A DNA stretch of 46,452 bases, taken from the NCBI GenBank assembly GCA_017436605.1, contig JAFSCW010000138.1, forward strand, positions 1 through 46,452, read 5' to 3'. The translations under genes and the position numbers were made by a program. This document shows positions 17,984-26,260 of this stretch, piece by piece. The notes under the pieces were generated by a model that made no database searches, was not told where the DNA came from, and saw nothing but the letters and a program-made list of their open reading frames with translations. The stretch comes from Clostridia bacterium. GTDB taxonomy: Bacteria; Bacillota; Clostridia; Christensenellales; Aristaeellaceae. How positions within the stretch are numbered: position 1 is the first letter of the stretch; every line of letters begins with the position of its first letter.

Positions 17984-18013
17984 ATTGTATCGTGCCGTAT
18001 CGCGGCGCGTCAA
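17984..18013 (-). promoter_or_regulatory. Promoter of the alpha-mannosidase gene
   Basis: On the minus strand, TTGACG (18013-18008), an 18-nt spacer, then TACAAT (17989-17984). Confidence 0.75.
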
Positions 18014-18021
18014 GACGCGGG

Positions 18022-18058
18022 CAAAAAGAAAAGCCGGAGACAGGAATCCGTCTCCGGC
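18022..18058 (-). terminator. Terminator of the importer operon
   Basis: On the minus strand GCCGGAGAC, loop ggattcct, GTCTCCGGC, then TTTTCTTTTT. It lies about 12 nt past the ATPase stop codon. Confidence 0.95.
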
Positions 18059-18070
18059 AGGTTCGGGGAA

Positions 18071-19150
18071 TCAGAGCATATGGACGCAGCCCTCGCGGAA
18101 GGAGAGATAGGCGGTGTCGCCAACCTTGTAGACCTTGCGGCCGACGGGGCAGTAGTCCTGGAGCTTGACGAGGGTATCGCCGACCATGAGGTGATAATTC
18201 TGATAGGCGCCCATGAAGCAGGAAAGCACGACCCTGCACGGAAGCGCGCCTTCGTCCGCGAGGATACCGGCCTCGGGGCGCAGGACGACGCGGCAGGTTT
18301 TGCCGACGGGGAAGCCGTCCGGGTTATCCACGACGACGTCATGCCCGGCGATGGAGAGCGTGCAGCGGCGGCCGTCGACTTTGGTGATGTCGCCGGTGAG
18401 GAAGTTAACCTCGCCGATGAAGTCGGCGACAAACTCGCTCCTGGGGTGATGATAGATGTCTTCCGGGCTGCCCATCTGTGCGATGACGCCTTTGTTCATG
18501 ATGATGATGTTGTCGGAGATCGCCATCGCTTCCGCCTGATCGTGGGTGACGTAGACGGCGGTGATGCCCAGCGTCTGCTGGATGCGGCGGATCTCGGTGC
18601 GCATGGAGACGCGCAGCTTGGCGTCGAGGTTGGACAGCGGCTCATCGAACAGCAGGACGCTCGGCTCCACGACCATCGCGCGGGCGAGGGCGACGCGCTG
18701 CTGCTGGCCGCCGGAGAGCTGGTTGGTCATGCGGCCTTCCATGCCGGTGAGCTCGACCAGTTCGAGGATCTTTTCGACGCGTTCGTCCATTTCCTTTTTC
18801 GGAACCTTGCGCAGCTTCAGGCCGTAGGCGACGTTATCGTATACGTTGTAATGCGGGAAGAGCGCATAGGACTGGAAGACCATGGCGGTGTCGCGCTTGT
18901 TGGGCGTGAGCGCGTTGATGGCCTGATCGCCGAGGTAGATTTCGCCGGCGTCCGGGCTTTCGAAGCCCGCGATCATGCGCAGGGTCGTCGTCTTGCCGCA
19001 GCCGGACGGGCCGAGCAGCGTCACGAAGCTGCCGGGCTTGATCTCCAGGGAGACGTCGTTGACGGCATAGAAATCCTTGCCCGTCTTGGGGTCCTTATAG
19101 ATCTTGGAAATATGCTCGAGGCGTACGCCCTTTTTTTCTTTGCCGGCCAT
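18071..19150 (-). CDS. ABC transporter ATP-binding protein (AfuC/PotA-type importer)
   Basis: A 359-residue ATPase with Walker A GPSGCGKTT, signature LSGGQQQRVALARAM, Walker B VLLFDEPLSNLDAKLR and H-loop VTHDQAEA. The last 110 or so residues form the TOBE-like regulatory domain (EVNFLTGDITKVDG onward). This architecture is that of the Fe3+/spermidine/hexose-phosphate importer ATPases. It starts 1 nt after the permease stop and is the last gene of the operon. Some AfuABC systems once called iron transporters import hexose phosphates, so the substrate should not be assumed to be iron. Confidence 0.95.
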   Translation of the reverse strand: MAGKEKKGVRLEHISKIYKDPKTGKDFYAVNDVSLEIKPGSFVTLLGPSGCGKTTTLRMIAGFESPDAGEIYLGDQAINALTPNKRDTAMVFQSYALFPHYNVYDNVAYGLKLRKVPKKEMDERVEKILELVELTGMEGRMTNQLSGGQQQRVALARAMVVEPSVLLFDEPLSNLDAKLRVSMRTEIRRIQQTLGITAVYVTHDQAEAMAISDNIIIMNKGVIAQMGSPEDIYHHPRSEFVADFIGEVNFLTGDITKVDGRRCTLSIAGHDVVVDNPDGFPVGKTCRVVLRPEAGILADEGALPCRVVLSCFMGAYQNYHLMVGDTLVKLQDYCPVGRKVYKVGDTAYLSFREGCVHML

Positions 19151-19151
19151 G

Positions 19152-21101
19152 TTATGCCTCCTCCTTTGCGCGGATTGCGCGGCTGGTGCCGAAGTGTTTG
19201 ATGACCCAGTTCATCACGACGATCGCCGCATAGACGATGGCGATGAGGATCGTTGCATACGCGCAGGCGACGCCGTAGGCGCCCTTCTCCGCGAATTCGT
19301 TGATGCGGCAGGTGATGAGCAGATAGCGCGGGGTCACCAGCAGGATGATCGCGCTGATGGCCGTGATGGAACGGACGAAGGTCGTGACCAGACCGCTGAG
19401 GAAGGAATCCTTGATCAGCGGGAGGGTGACGGACATGAAGACCTTCGCGCTGCCCGCGCCCAGGTCATAGGCCGATTCCTCGATGGATTTGTCGATCTGG
19501 CGCAGAGCGGAGATGCCGCTGCGCGTGCCGACGGGCAGGGAACGCACGACAAAGACGATGACCAGGATGACGCCGGTACCGTAGATGCCCTGCATGACGC
19601 CCGTGCGGAAGAGACCGCCCGCGAAGCCGCGGATGAAGCCGACGCCCAGGACCGTACCCGGGACGGCCATGGCGAGCATGGAGACGAACTCGATGAAGCC
19701 CTTGGCCTTGAAGCGCTTCTTGACGACCAGATAGGAGATGATCATCGAGAGCACCGCGGTGATGGGCGAGGCGATCAGGGAGAGGACGAAGGAATCGATG
19801 AACGCCTTGAAGCCGTCGTCGCGGAAGAGCTGCTGGAACCACTTGAGGCTCAGGCTGTAATCGCGGCCCCAGAGCTTGAAGAGCGCGCCGAAGGGGATGG
19901 AGATATACATGAGGATGACGAAGGCGGAGATGAGGGTGCAGACGATCGTCAGCGGTACGCGGACGCTTTTGTCCTCGATGAGCGCGCGCTCGCGGCTGGC
20001 CTTGCCGGTGAGCGTCGCGGCGGTCTTCGCCTCGAGGTAGTATTTCTGGATCAGGAAGAGCACCAGCGTGATCGCCAGCAGGACGACGGCCATTGCAGCC
20101 GCGCCGGTGATGTCGTAGCTGCCGCCGGTGATGCGCAGGTAGATGGTCGTGGCGAGGGTGTCGTAGTTGCCGCCGATCATCATGGGATTGGCAAAGTCTG
20201 CGACGGACTCGATGAACGTGACCAGGAACGCATTGCCAAGGCCCGGGAGCATCAGCGGGAGGGTGACGGTGGTGAAGACCTTCATGCGGCTGGCGCCCAT
20301 GTTGCGCGCGGCCTCCTCCATCGAGGGATCGATGTTCTTGAGCAGGCCCTTGAGCATCATATAGCACACGGGGAAGAAGGTCAGCGTCTGGACGACGGCA
20401 ATACCGCCGAGGCCGTAGACGTCGCTGTCATAGATGCCCAGCAGCTCGCGGGTGATGAGGCCGCCGCGGCCGAAGAGCAGGATCATCGAAAGGGACAGCA
20501 CGAACGGCGGGGAGACGACCGGGAGCATCGAGACGACGTCGAACATCTTCTTGACTGCGCGGCTGCGGACGTTGACGTAGCAGTCCACATAGGCAAAGAG
20601 CAGGCCGATGATCACCGAGCCGAAGCCCGTAATCGCGCCGAGCAGAAGCGTGTTGTAAAAGGCGCGGTTGAAGGTATAGTCCGCAAAGATGCGCGGGAAG
20701 GAATCGAAGGAGAAGTAGTTCTTCTGTACCTTGACGTAGGTGTTGGCCGGGTCAATCTCGTCGCCCTCCTTGAGAACGCGGCCGTTTTTGGCGAAGAGAT
20801 ACCCATAGGAGCCGGAAAGGGAATCGACCGCAAGGGTTGCGGCCTTGCCCTTGTTATTCAGGATTTCAACGGTCGGATGACCGCTCTGATCGCCGTAGCG
20901 GATATCGGCCGAACCGGCGATGACGCTGTCCAGCGGGATAAGGTTGGTCTCGCGGACATAGACGCTGTCCAGCAGGAGCATGGCCAGCGGATAGAGGATA
21001 AACAGGGCGAGCAGGACGGTCAGGACGCAGACCGTGATGACGAGCACGGGATCGGCAAAGAATTTCTTGCGCTCCAGCGCCGCGCTCTGGCGTGTTTTCA
21101 T
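19152..21101 (-). CDS. ABC importer permease, two fused permease domains (AfuB/FbpB-type)
   Basis: A 649-residue protein holding two BPD-type permease units in one chain. A first membrane segment (residues about 18-45) is followed by an extracellular insert of some 120 residues. Then comes permease unit 1 with the coupling motif EEAARNMGASRMKVFTTVTL, and unit 2 with EESAYDLGAGSAKVFMSVTL. Both motifs contact the ATPase. About twelve hydrophobic segments are visible. The fusion and length match the AfuB/FbpB/SfuB group. It lies between the binding-protein and ATPase genes, with a terminator-like hairpin separating it from the former. Confidence 0.93.
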   Translation of the reverse strand: MKTRQSAALERKKFFADPVLVITVCVLTVLLALFILYPLAMLLLDSVYVRETNLIPLDSVIAGSADIRYGDQSGHPTVEILNNKGKAATLAVDSLSGSYGYLFAKNGRVLKEGDEIDPANTYVKVQKNYFSFDSFPRIFADYTFNRAFYNTLLLGAITGFGSVIIGLLFAYVDCYVNVRSRAVKKMFDVVSMLPVVSPPFVLSLSMILLFGRGGLITRELLGIYDSDVYGLGGIAVVQTLTFFPVCYMMLKGLLKNIDPSMEEAARNMGASRMKVFTTVTLPLMLPGLGNAFLVTFIESVADFANPMMIGGNYDTLATTIYLRITGGSYDITGAAAMAVVLLAITLVLFLIQKYYLEAKTAATLTGKASRERALIEDKSVRVPLTIVCTLISAFVILMYISIPFGALFKLWGRDYSLSLKWFQQLFRDDGFKAFIDSFVLSLIASPITAVLSMIISYLVVKKRFKAKGFIEFVSMLAMAVPGTVLGVGFIRGFAGGLFRTGVMQGIYGTGVILVIVFVVRSLPVGTRSGISALRQIDKSIEESAYDLGAGSAKVFMSVTLPLIKDSFLSGLVTTFVRSITAISAIILLVTPRYLLITCRINEFAEKGAYGVACAYATILIAIVYAAIVVMNWVIKHFGTSRAIRAKEEA

Positions 21102-21144
21102 GGGCGTTCACCCCTTTGAATGAATTGGTGATAGGCAAAAACGG

Positions 21145-21178
21145 GAAAGAAAAAGGGATGGGGCTTTCCCCCATCCCC
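21145..21178 (-). terminator. Intra-operon terminator/attenuator behind the binding-protein gene
   Basis: On the minus strand GGGGATGGGGG, loop aaag, CCCCATCCC, then TTTTTCTTT. Because the permease gene follows in the same direction without an obvious promoter, it should act as a partial terminator. That would keep the binding protein in excess over the membrane parts. Confidence 0.85.
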
Positions 21179-21223
21179 AAGAATAAGATGCTTCCTCAGC
21201 CCGAAAGGGCGCAGGCGTGCTGC

Positions 21224-22297
21224 TTACTCGGTCTTGAAGCGGTCGTCCGCAGCGTCGCCGAGGGCGTTGAAGTAATCGTTGACGTAGTTGGTGGTGTTGT
21301 TCTTGGCGTCCTCGAAGTCATAATCGATGACGTTGTTCGGGTCGAGGCCGAACGGCTCGACGGCCTTGGGCTGCTGGGCGGAATTGATGACGAGGAACTG
21401 ATAGCTCTCAGCGTCGTCGGCGAGCTCGACGCACTCCGGAGAGAGCGCATACTCGACCCACAGCTTCGCGGCGTTCGGATGGGCGCAGCCCTCGAAGATG
21501 GCGGTCGCGCCGATTTCGAAGGAGGTGCCTTCCTCCGGGATCACCAGAGCGATGTTGTCGTAGCCCTGCAGGATCTGCGCGATGCCGTCATGCAGGAAGC
21601 CGATGCCGATCACGCACTCGCCGATGCCGACCTTCTTGGACGGGCCGGAGCCGGACTTGGTGTACTGCGCGACGTTCTTATCCAGATCCACGAGGTACTG
21701 GATGCCTTCGTCGTGGCCCTTCATCTGGACCATGGTGTTGATGACGAGCTTCGCGGTGCCGGAGGTGTTCGGGTTGGAGACCCAGATCAGGCCGGCGTAT
21801 TCCGGCTTGAGCAGGTCGTTCCAGCCCTTGGGGGCTTCCAGGCCCAGGCGGTCAAGCTCTTCGGTGTTGACCATGAAGCCGAGGATGCCCTTGTAGATGC
21901 CGTACCAGTAGCCGTCGGCGTCGCGGTACATCGGGCCCGCGAGATCGGCGGCGTTGGCGGCTTCATACGCCATCAGCAGGCCGGCCTTGGCGCTCTCGTT
22001 GTACGGGTCGGTCGTGCCGCCGAACCAGACGTCGCCGGACGGGTTGCCCGCTTCTTCGTTGATCTTGGCCTGCACCTCGCCGGTGGACAGACGCTGATAG
22101 TAGGTCTTGATGCCGTAGAGTTCTTCAAAGTGCTTGGCAGCGGCGGCCAGATACGGTTCCTCGCAGGAGCCGTAGACGACCAGCTCGCCCTCTTCCTGCG
22201 CGGCTGCGATCAGGGCCGGGTCGATCTCGGCGCTGGCGATGCAGGCGAAGGAAAGCGTGAGCACGAGGGCAAGAAGGAGCGCGAACAGTTTCTTCAT
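21224..22297 (-). CDS. Extracellular substrate-binding protein of the AfuA/FutA type
   Basis: A 357-residue secreted protein. Residues 1-22 (MKKLFALLLALVLTLSFACI and on) are a signal peptide. The motif LSFAC is not a clear lipobox, so anchoring is uncertain. The mature part begins EIDPALIAAAQEEGELVVYGSCEE, the standard opening of family 1 ferric/hexose-phosphate binding proteins. WNDLLKPEYAGLIWVSNPNTSGTAK is the conserved hinge region. The frame is open to 22441, but ATG 22297 has an aaaggag site and starts the signal peptide. It is the first gene of the importer operon. Ligand candidates are a phosphorylated sugar or ferric iron, and the neighbouring mannosidase favours a sugar. Confidence 0.9.
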   Translation of the reverse strand: MKKLFALLLALVLTLSFACIASAEIDPALIAAAQEEGELVVYGSCEEPYLAAAAKHFEELYGIKTYYQRLSTGEVQAKINEEAGNPSGDVWFGGTTDPYNESAKAGLLMAYEAANAADLAGPMYRDADGYWYGIYKGILGFMVNTEELDRLGLEAPKGWNDLLKPEYAGLIWVSNPNTSGTAKLVINTMVQMKGHDEGIQYLVDLDKNVAQYTKSGSGPSKKVGIGECVIGIGFLHDGIAQILQGYDNIALVIPEEGTSFEIGATAIFEGCAHPNAAKLWVEYALSPECVELADDAESYQFLVINSAQQPKAVEPFGLDPNNVIDYDFEDAKNNTTNYVNDYFNALGDAADDRFKTE

Positions 22298-22323
22298 AGT
22301 CGGTATCTCCTTTTCTTTTTTCA

Positions 22324-22346
22324 CATAAACCAGCGGACGGTTTATG
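22324..22346. promoter_or_regulatory. Perfect inverted repeat in the importer leader, candidate operator
   Basis: CATAAACC (22324-22331) and GGTTTATG (22339-22346) are perfect 8-bp arms around 7 nt. GCAGGCCTGC (22346-22355), a perfect 10-bp palindrome, abuts it. Both lie just downstream of the predicted start of the minus-strand transcript, a usual place for a repressor site. Confidence 0.6.
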
Positions 22347-22373
22347 CAGGCCTGCGGCCTTTTGATTGCTTTC

Positions 22374-22402
22374 ATTATATAGGCTGCACAAGAGCATGTC
22401 AA
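22374..22402 (-). promoter_or_regulatory. Promoter of the importer operon
   Basis: On the minus strand, TTGACA (22402-22397), a 17-nt spacer, TATAAT (22379-22374): a full sigma-A consensus. The 331-bp gap 22298-22628 holds this promoter, its candidate operator and a divergent promoter. I see no gene in it. Confidence 0.92.
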
Positions 22403-22478
22403 TAAAAAGATTATCGGCCGCGGGGACGGACGGGAAAACAACGGGGAGGGAAGGGATGGAAGGCATGGCCAAAAATAG

Positions 22479-22507
22479 TTGAAAAACAGGAGGCGTTGTG
22501 CTATACT
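22479..22507 (+). promoter_or_regulatory. Promoter of the surface-glycan region
   Basis: TTGAAA (22479-22484), a 17-nt spacer, TATACT (22502-22507). It is divergent from the importer promoter and leaves a GC-rich leader of about 115 nt before the first gene. Confidence 0.75.
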
Positions 22508-22628
22508 TTTTTAGACAGTAGGGTGGGTTTTTGGCGTTTTTTGAGTCCCAAAAGCCTGCGAGGAGTTTTGCTGCGGCGCCAGAGCGCGAAAAGCCTGCGC
22601 CGGGGCGCGGATGGGAGGCCTCGATACG

Positions 22629-23393
22629 ATGGAGATCCGGATTGTCGTGGCGGCCCACAAGGCATACTGGATGCCGGACGACCCGATGTATCTGCCGCTG
22701 CATGTCGGCCGCGCCGGGCGCGGGGACATCGGCTTTGCCGGGGACGATACGGGCGAGAACATTTCGCAGAAAAACCGGACTTACTGCGAGCTGACCGGGC
22801 TGTACTGGGCATGGAAGAACCTCAGCGCCGACTACATCGGCCTTGTCCATTACCGCAGGCATTTTGCCGGCGGGAGATGGGGCGGGAAGCGTTCGCGCGT
22901 CATCACGCAGGCGCAGCTTGAAAAGCGTCTTGCGCGCCGGGATGTGCTCCTGCCGCACAAGCGGCACTACTTCATTGAAAATACATATGATCAATACGTC
23001 CATGCGCATCATGCGCAGGATCTGGACGAGACGAGAAACATACTTGCACAAAGCCATCCGCGCTATCTGCCTGCGTTTGACGCATGCATGAAGCGGGAGA
23101 GCGGGCACAGGTTCAACATGCTGATCATGAAGCGGGAGAAGCTGGACAGCTACTGTACGTTTCTGTTTTCCGTGCTCTTTGAACTGGAGAAGCGGCTGGA
23201 TATCTCCGCCTACAGCGATTATGACGCGCGGGTGTTTGGCTTTGTGGGCGAGCGGCTGCTGGATGTATGGCTGGAGGCAAACCGCGTAGACCATGAGGAT
23301 GTCCCCTATGTCTTCATGGAAAAGCAGAACTGGCTCAAAAAGGGCGCAGGGTTCATCCGGCGCAAGCTTGCAGGGGGAAGAAGAAGGAGTTAA
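22629..23393 (+). CDS. DUF4422 family glycosyltransferase
   Basis: A 254-residue protein with the features of the DUF4422 family found in capsule loci: IVVAAHKAYWMPDD at the N terminus, GDDTGENISQKNRTYCELTGLYWAWKN, and DYIGLVHYRRHF. Members are predicted glycosyltransferases, and the donor sugar is unknown. The frame is open from 22611, but ATG 22629 is preferred because a ggagg site lies 10 nt upstream. The gene ends 2 nt before the UDP-galactopyranose mutase start, so the two are coupled. It is a candidate for using the UDP-galactofuranose made by the neighbour, but this is inference. Confidence 0.87.
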   Translation: MEIRIVVAAHKAYWMPDDPMYLPLHVGRAGRGDIGFAGDDTGENISQKNRTYCELTGLYWAWKNLSADYIGLVHYRRHFAGGRWGGKRSRVITQAQLEKRLARRDVLLPHKRHYFIENTYDQYVHAHHAQDLDETRNILAQSHPRYLPAFDACMKRESGHRFNMLIMKREKLDSYCTFLFSVLFELEKRLDISAYSDYDARVFGFVGERLLDVWLEANRVDHEDVPYVFMEKQNWLKKGAGFIRRKLAGGRRRS

Positions 23394-23395
23394 CG

Positions 23396-24505
23396 GTGAC
23401 ATATGATTATCTGATTGTGGGGGCAGGCCTGTACGGCGCGGTGCTCGCAAGAGAGATGACGGATCGCGGATACCGGTGTCTTGTGATCGACCGGCGCGCG
23501 CATATCGCGGGCAACGCCTATACAGAAGATACGGAAGGAATTGTGGTTCATCGCTACGGCGCGCATATCTTCCATACAAACGACGAAGGGGTCTGGGCGT
23601 ATGTGAATCGCTTCGCGCGGTTCAACGGCTTTATCAACAGCCCGATTGCCAACTACAAAGGCGAAATCTACAACCTGCCGTTCAACATGAACACCTTCTC
23701 GCGGATGTGGGGAGTGAGCACCCCGGCGCAGGCGAAGGCAAAGATTGCTTCTCAGCTGGAGGAGCTCGACCTGAAGGAGATCACCAACTGCGAGGAGCAG
23801 GCGCTCTCGCTTGTGGGCAGGGACGTATACGAAAAGCTCATCCGCGGCTACACGCACAAGCAATGGGGAAGACCCTGCAAAGAACTGCCGGCGTTCATCA
23901 TCCGGCGCCTGCCGTGCAGGTTTACCTACGACAACAATTACTTCTGCGACCGGTATCAAGGCATTCCAGAGGGTGGCTACACGAAGATGGTCTTAAGAAT
24001 GCTGGAGGGCGTCGAGGTCAGGCTCGGGACGCAGTACCGGGATCTTCCGCCGGACATCGCAAGGCGCACGGTCTATACGGGCTGCATCGACGAATTCTTT
24101 GATTACTGCCTGGGCGAGCTGGAATACCGTAGCCTCCGGTTTGAAAGCGAGACGCTTTGCGAGGAGAACCACCAAGGCGTGGCTGTCGTCAACTACACGG
24201 ACGAGGAGACGCCCTATACCCGCGTGATCGAGCACAAGCATTTTGAATTCGGCACGCAGGAGAAGACGATTATTACGCGGGAATATCCGATGGCTTGGGA
24301 AAAGGGCAGGGAGCCGTATTATCCCGTGAACGACGAAAAGAACGCGGCGCTGCTTGCGCGCTATCGGGAGCTGGCGAAAACCCGCCCGGATGTGCGCTTC
24401 GGCGGAAGGCTGGGCAGCTACTGCTACTACGATATGGATCAAGTAATTGCGCAGGCGCTTGCGGACGCTCGTACCGAGGCTGCGCAGATGGAGGCCGGCG
24501 TATGA
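23396..24505 (+). CDS. glf: UDP-galactopyranose mutase
   Basis: A 369-residue FAD enzyme that converts UDP-galactopyranose to UDP-galactofuranose. The N-terminal YLIVGAGLYGAVLAREM is the FAD-binding Rossmann motif. RRAHIAGNAYTED, VHRYGAHIFHTND and FNGFINSPIANYKGEIYNLPFNM are strongly conserved Glf blocks, and GYTHKQWGRPCKELPAFIIRRLP continues the substrate site. Length is standard. The start is GTG with a gaaggag site 2-8 nt upstream. It implies that the polymer of this region contains galactofuranose. It overlaps the exporter permease start by 4 nt. Confidence 0.97.
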   Translation: MTYDYLIVGAGLYGAVLAREMTDRGYRCLVIDRRAHIAGNAYTEDTEGIVVHRYGAHIFHTNDEGVWAYVNRFARFNGFINSPIANYKGEIYNLPFNMNTFSRMWGVSTPAQAKAKIASQLEELDLKEITNCEEQALSLVGRDVYEKLIRGYTHKQWGRPCKELPAFIIRRLPCRFTYDNNYFCDRYQGIPEGGYTKMVLRMLEGVEVRLGTQYRDLPPDIARRTVYTGCIDEFFDYCLGELEYRSLRFESETLCEENHQGVAVVNYTDEETPYTRVIEHKHFEFGTQEKTIITREYPMAWEKGREPYYPVNDEKNAALLARYRELAKTRPDVRFGGRLGSYCYYDMDQVIAQALADARTEAAQMEAGV

Positions 24506-25332
24506 AGGGCAAAGGAATCCGCGCAAGGCTTTCGCGCATCCGGCGGGAATACGGTCCCCGGGCGCTGAAGGAGAAGCTGGTCAAGAACCGGTTTATCTTC
24601 GAAGAGCTGTGCAAGCGCGACTTTAAAAAGAAATACAAGGGTACCGTGCTGGGCATGGGCTGGAGCATCCTCGCGCCGCTTTTGACGCTGCTGGTGATGA
24701 AGCTGGTGTTCACGCAGTTCTTCGGCAGGAACGCCGAGCACTATACGATCTACCTCTTCTCGGGCAACCTGTTGCTTAACTATTATCGGGAAGCGACCAA
24801 GGGCGGCATGAACAGTCTGTACGAAAACGCACGGATCTTCACCAAGATCAACGTGCCCAAGTATCTGTTTCTGCTCAGCCGGATTTCGTCTGCGACGATC
24901 AACTTCCTGCTGACGCTGATCATCTACTTTATGTTCGTGGCGGCGGACGGCATTGCCTTCCATATCCGGTTCCTGTCGCTCGTTTATCCGGTAATCTGCC
25001 TGACGGTGTTCATCATCGGCGTGGGCATGATCCTCTCGGCGCTGTGTATCTTCTTCAGGGATATCCAGTATCTGTACGACGTATTCCTGACGCTTTTGAG
25101 CTATGTTTCAGCGATTTTTTACTATGTGGATGCCTATCCGCAGGTAATTCAGCGGCTGTTCCTGCTCAATCCCGTGTATGTGTACATCAAGTATTTCCGC
25201 GTTGTGGTCATCAACGGAAATCTGCCGAGCTTCCAGTTTCATGTGCTGTGTGCAGCATACGCGGCAGCGGCGATGTGGCTGGGGGGCTGGCTCTATAAAA
25301 AGAAGAACCATCAGTTCCTCTATTATGTATAA
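24502..25332 (+). CDS. ABC-2 polysaccharide exporter permease (Wzm/TagG-like)
   Basis: A 276-residue membrane protein. The N-terminal basic segment carries FEELCKRDFKKKYKGTVLGMGWSILAPLLT, the hallmark of Wzm/TagG/KpsM permeases. Six hydrophobic segments follow. The ATG overlaps the glf stop (ATGA), and an ATPase gene comes next. It should flip and export a finished polymer on its lipid carrier, in place of the Wzx/Wzy route. The frame is open from 24295, but that part overlaps glf and has no ribosome binding site. Confidence 0.93.
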   Translation: MKGKGIRARLSRIRREYGPRALKEKLVKNRFIFEELCKRDFKKKYKGTVLGMGWSILAPLLTLLVMKLVFTQFFGRNAEHYTIYLFSGNLLLNYYREATKGGMNSLYENARIFTKINVPKYLFLLSRISSATINFLLTLIIYFMFVAADGIAFHIRFLSLVYPVICLTVFIIGVGMILSALCIFFRDIQYLYDVFLTLLSYVSAIFYYVDAYPQVIQRLFLLNPVYVYIKYFRVVVINGNLPSFQFHVLCAAYAAAAMWLGGWLYKKKNHQFLYYV

Positions 25333-25346
25333 GGGAGGGATGGACG

Positions 25347-26159
25347 TTGGCGATCATTAAGGCGCACGAGGTCTCCATCCGCTACATCACAGGGGACTTC
25401 AAGGAAATTGGTCTCAAGGAATACCTGCTGCGCAGGATGCGGGGCGAATACAAGATCAACGAATTCTGGGCGGACAAGGACGTATCGTTTGAGCTGGAGC
25501 GCGGCGACATGCTGGGCATCATCGGTACAAACGGCGCGGGCAAGTCGACGCTGCTCAAGGCGGTTTCGGGCATCATGGTGCCTACGCGCGGCTGGATCCG
25601 TGTGGATGGCACGGTTGCTGCGCTTCTGGAATTGACGTCCGGCTTTGACAATGATCTGACTGTTCGGGAAAATACCTTCCTGCGCGGCGCGCTGCTGGGC
25701 TATACGCGCGAATTCATGAACGATAAATATGAGGAAATCATCGACTTCGCGGAGCTCTGGGACTTTCAGGACAGGCCATTCAAGCAGCTTTCCAGCGGCA
25801 TGAAGTCCCGTCTGGCGTTTTCTATCGCGTGCCTTGTCCATCCGGACGTCATCATCCTGGACGAGGTGCTCGCTGTGGGCGACGGCGCATTCAGGGAGAA
25901 AAGCGGAGAGAAGATGAAGGAAATCCTATCCGGCGGCGTGACAGGCATACTGGTTTCACATTCGCTGACGCAGGTCAAACAGATGTGCAACAAGGTACTC
26001 TGGCTTGATCATGGCGAGCAGATGGCCTTTGGAGACGATGTCGGCAGGATCTGCGATGACTACTATCGTTTTTTGCAGGAACGCCGTGCGAAGCGATCCA
26101 GAGCAAAGGCGCAGGCGGGGAACTGTCCTGACGGCCGGAATCAGACAGTCAGAAAATAG
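25347..26159 (+). CDS. ABC polysaccharide exporter ATPase (Wzt/TagH-like)
   Basis: A 270-residue ATPase. The family-typical insert before Walker A (RRMRGEYKINEFWADKDVSFELERGD) is present. Walker A is GTNGAGKSTLLKAVSG, the signature region is FKQLSSGMKSRLAF, Walker B is VIILDEVLAVGD and the H-loop is VSHSLTQ. The Wzt C-terminal carbohydrate-binding domain is absent; the chain ends shortly after the ATPase core. Export is therefore probably not coupled to recognition of a modified chain end. The start is TTG at 25347 behind aagggaggg; the nearby ATG at 25340 runs into a stop after six codons. It partners the preceding permease. Confidence 0.92.
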   Translation: MAIIKAHEVSIRYITGDFKEIGLKEYLLRRMRGEYKINEFWADKDVSFELERGDMLGIIGTNGAGKSTLLKAVSGIMVPTRGWIRVDGTVAALLELTSGFDNDLTVRENTFLRGALLGYTREFMNDKYEEIIDFAELWDFQDRPFKQLSSGMKSRLAFSIACLVHPDVIILDEVLAVGDGAFREKSGEKMKEILSGGVTGILVSHSLTQVKQMCNKVLWLDHGEQMAFGDDVGRICDDYYRFLQERRAKRSRAKAQAGNCPDGRNQTVRK

Positions 26160-26260
26160 GACATACCTTTGAAATGTTTGGAAATAGACAAAAGGATTTG
26201 AAACGCTGCGGCTGCAAGGCCGTAAGATAAACGGCAGAAAAGAAAGGGTGGAACGTAACG

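Noticed and set aside
15047..19201. A 1384-codon open frame on the + strand across the mannosidase and ATPase genes
   Set aside because: It runs through a terminator and a promoter of well-identified minus-strand genes (GH38 and ABC ATPase with all motifs) and shows no domain.
19104..21119. A 671-codon open frame on the + strand
   Set aside because: It is antisense to the fused permease and has a low-complexity Asp/Glu/Arg composition, as expected from the complement of a membrane protein gene.
22125..23579. A 484-codon minus-strand frame spanning the divergent promoters
   Set aside because: It joins unrelated antisense sequence across two promoters and has no domain or ribosome binding site.
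26160..26260. Possible riboswitch before the Fn3 gene
   Set aside because: The only visible structure is a 5-bp hairpin, GCCGT-aagataa-ACGGC. The conserved bases of c-di-GMP or other known classes are absent.
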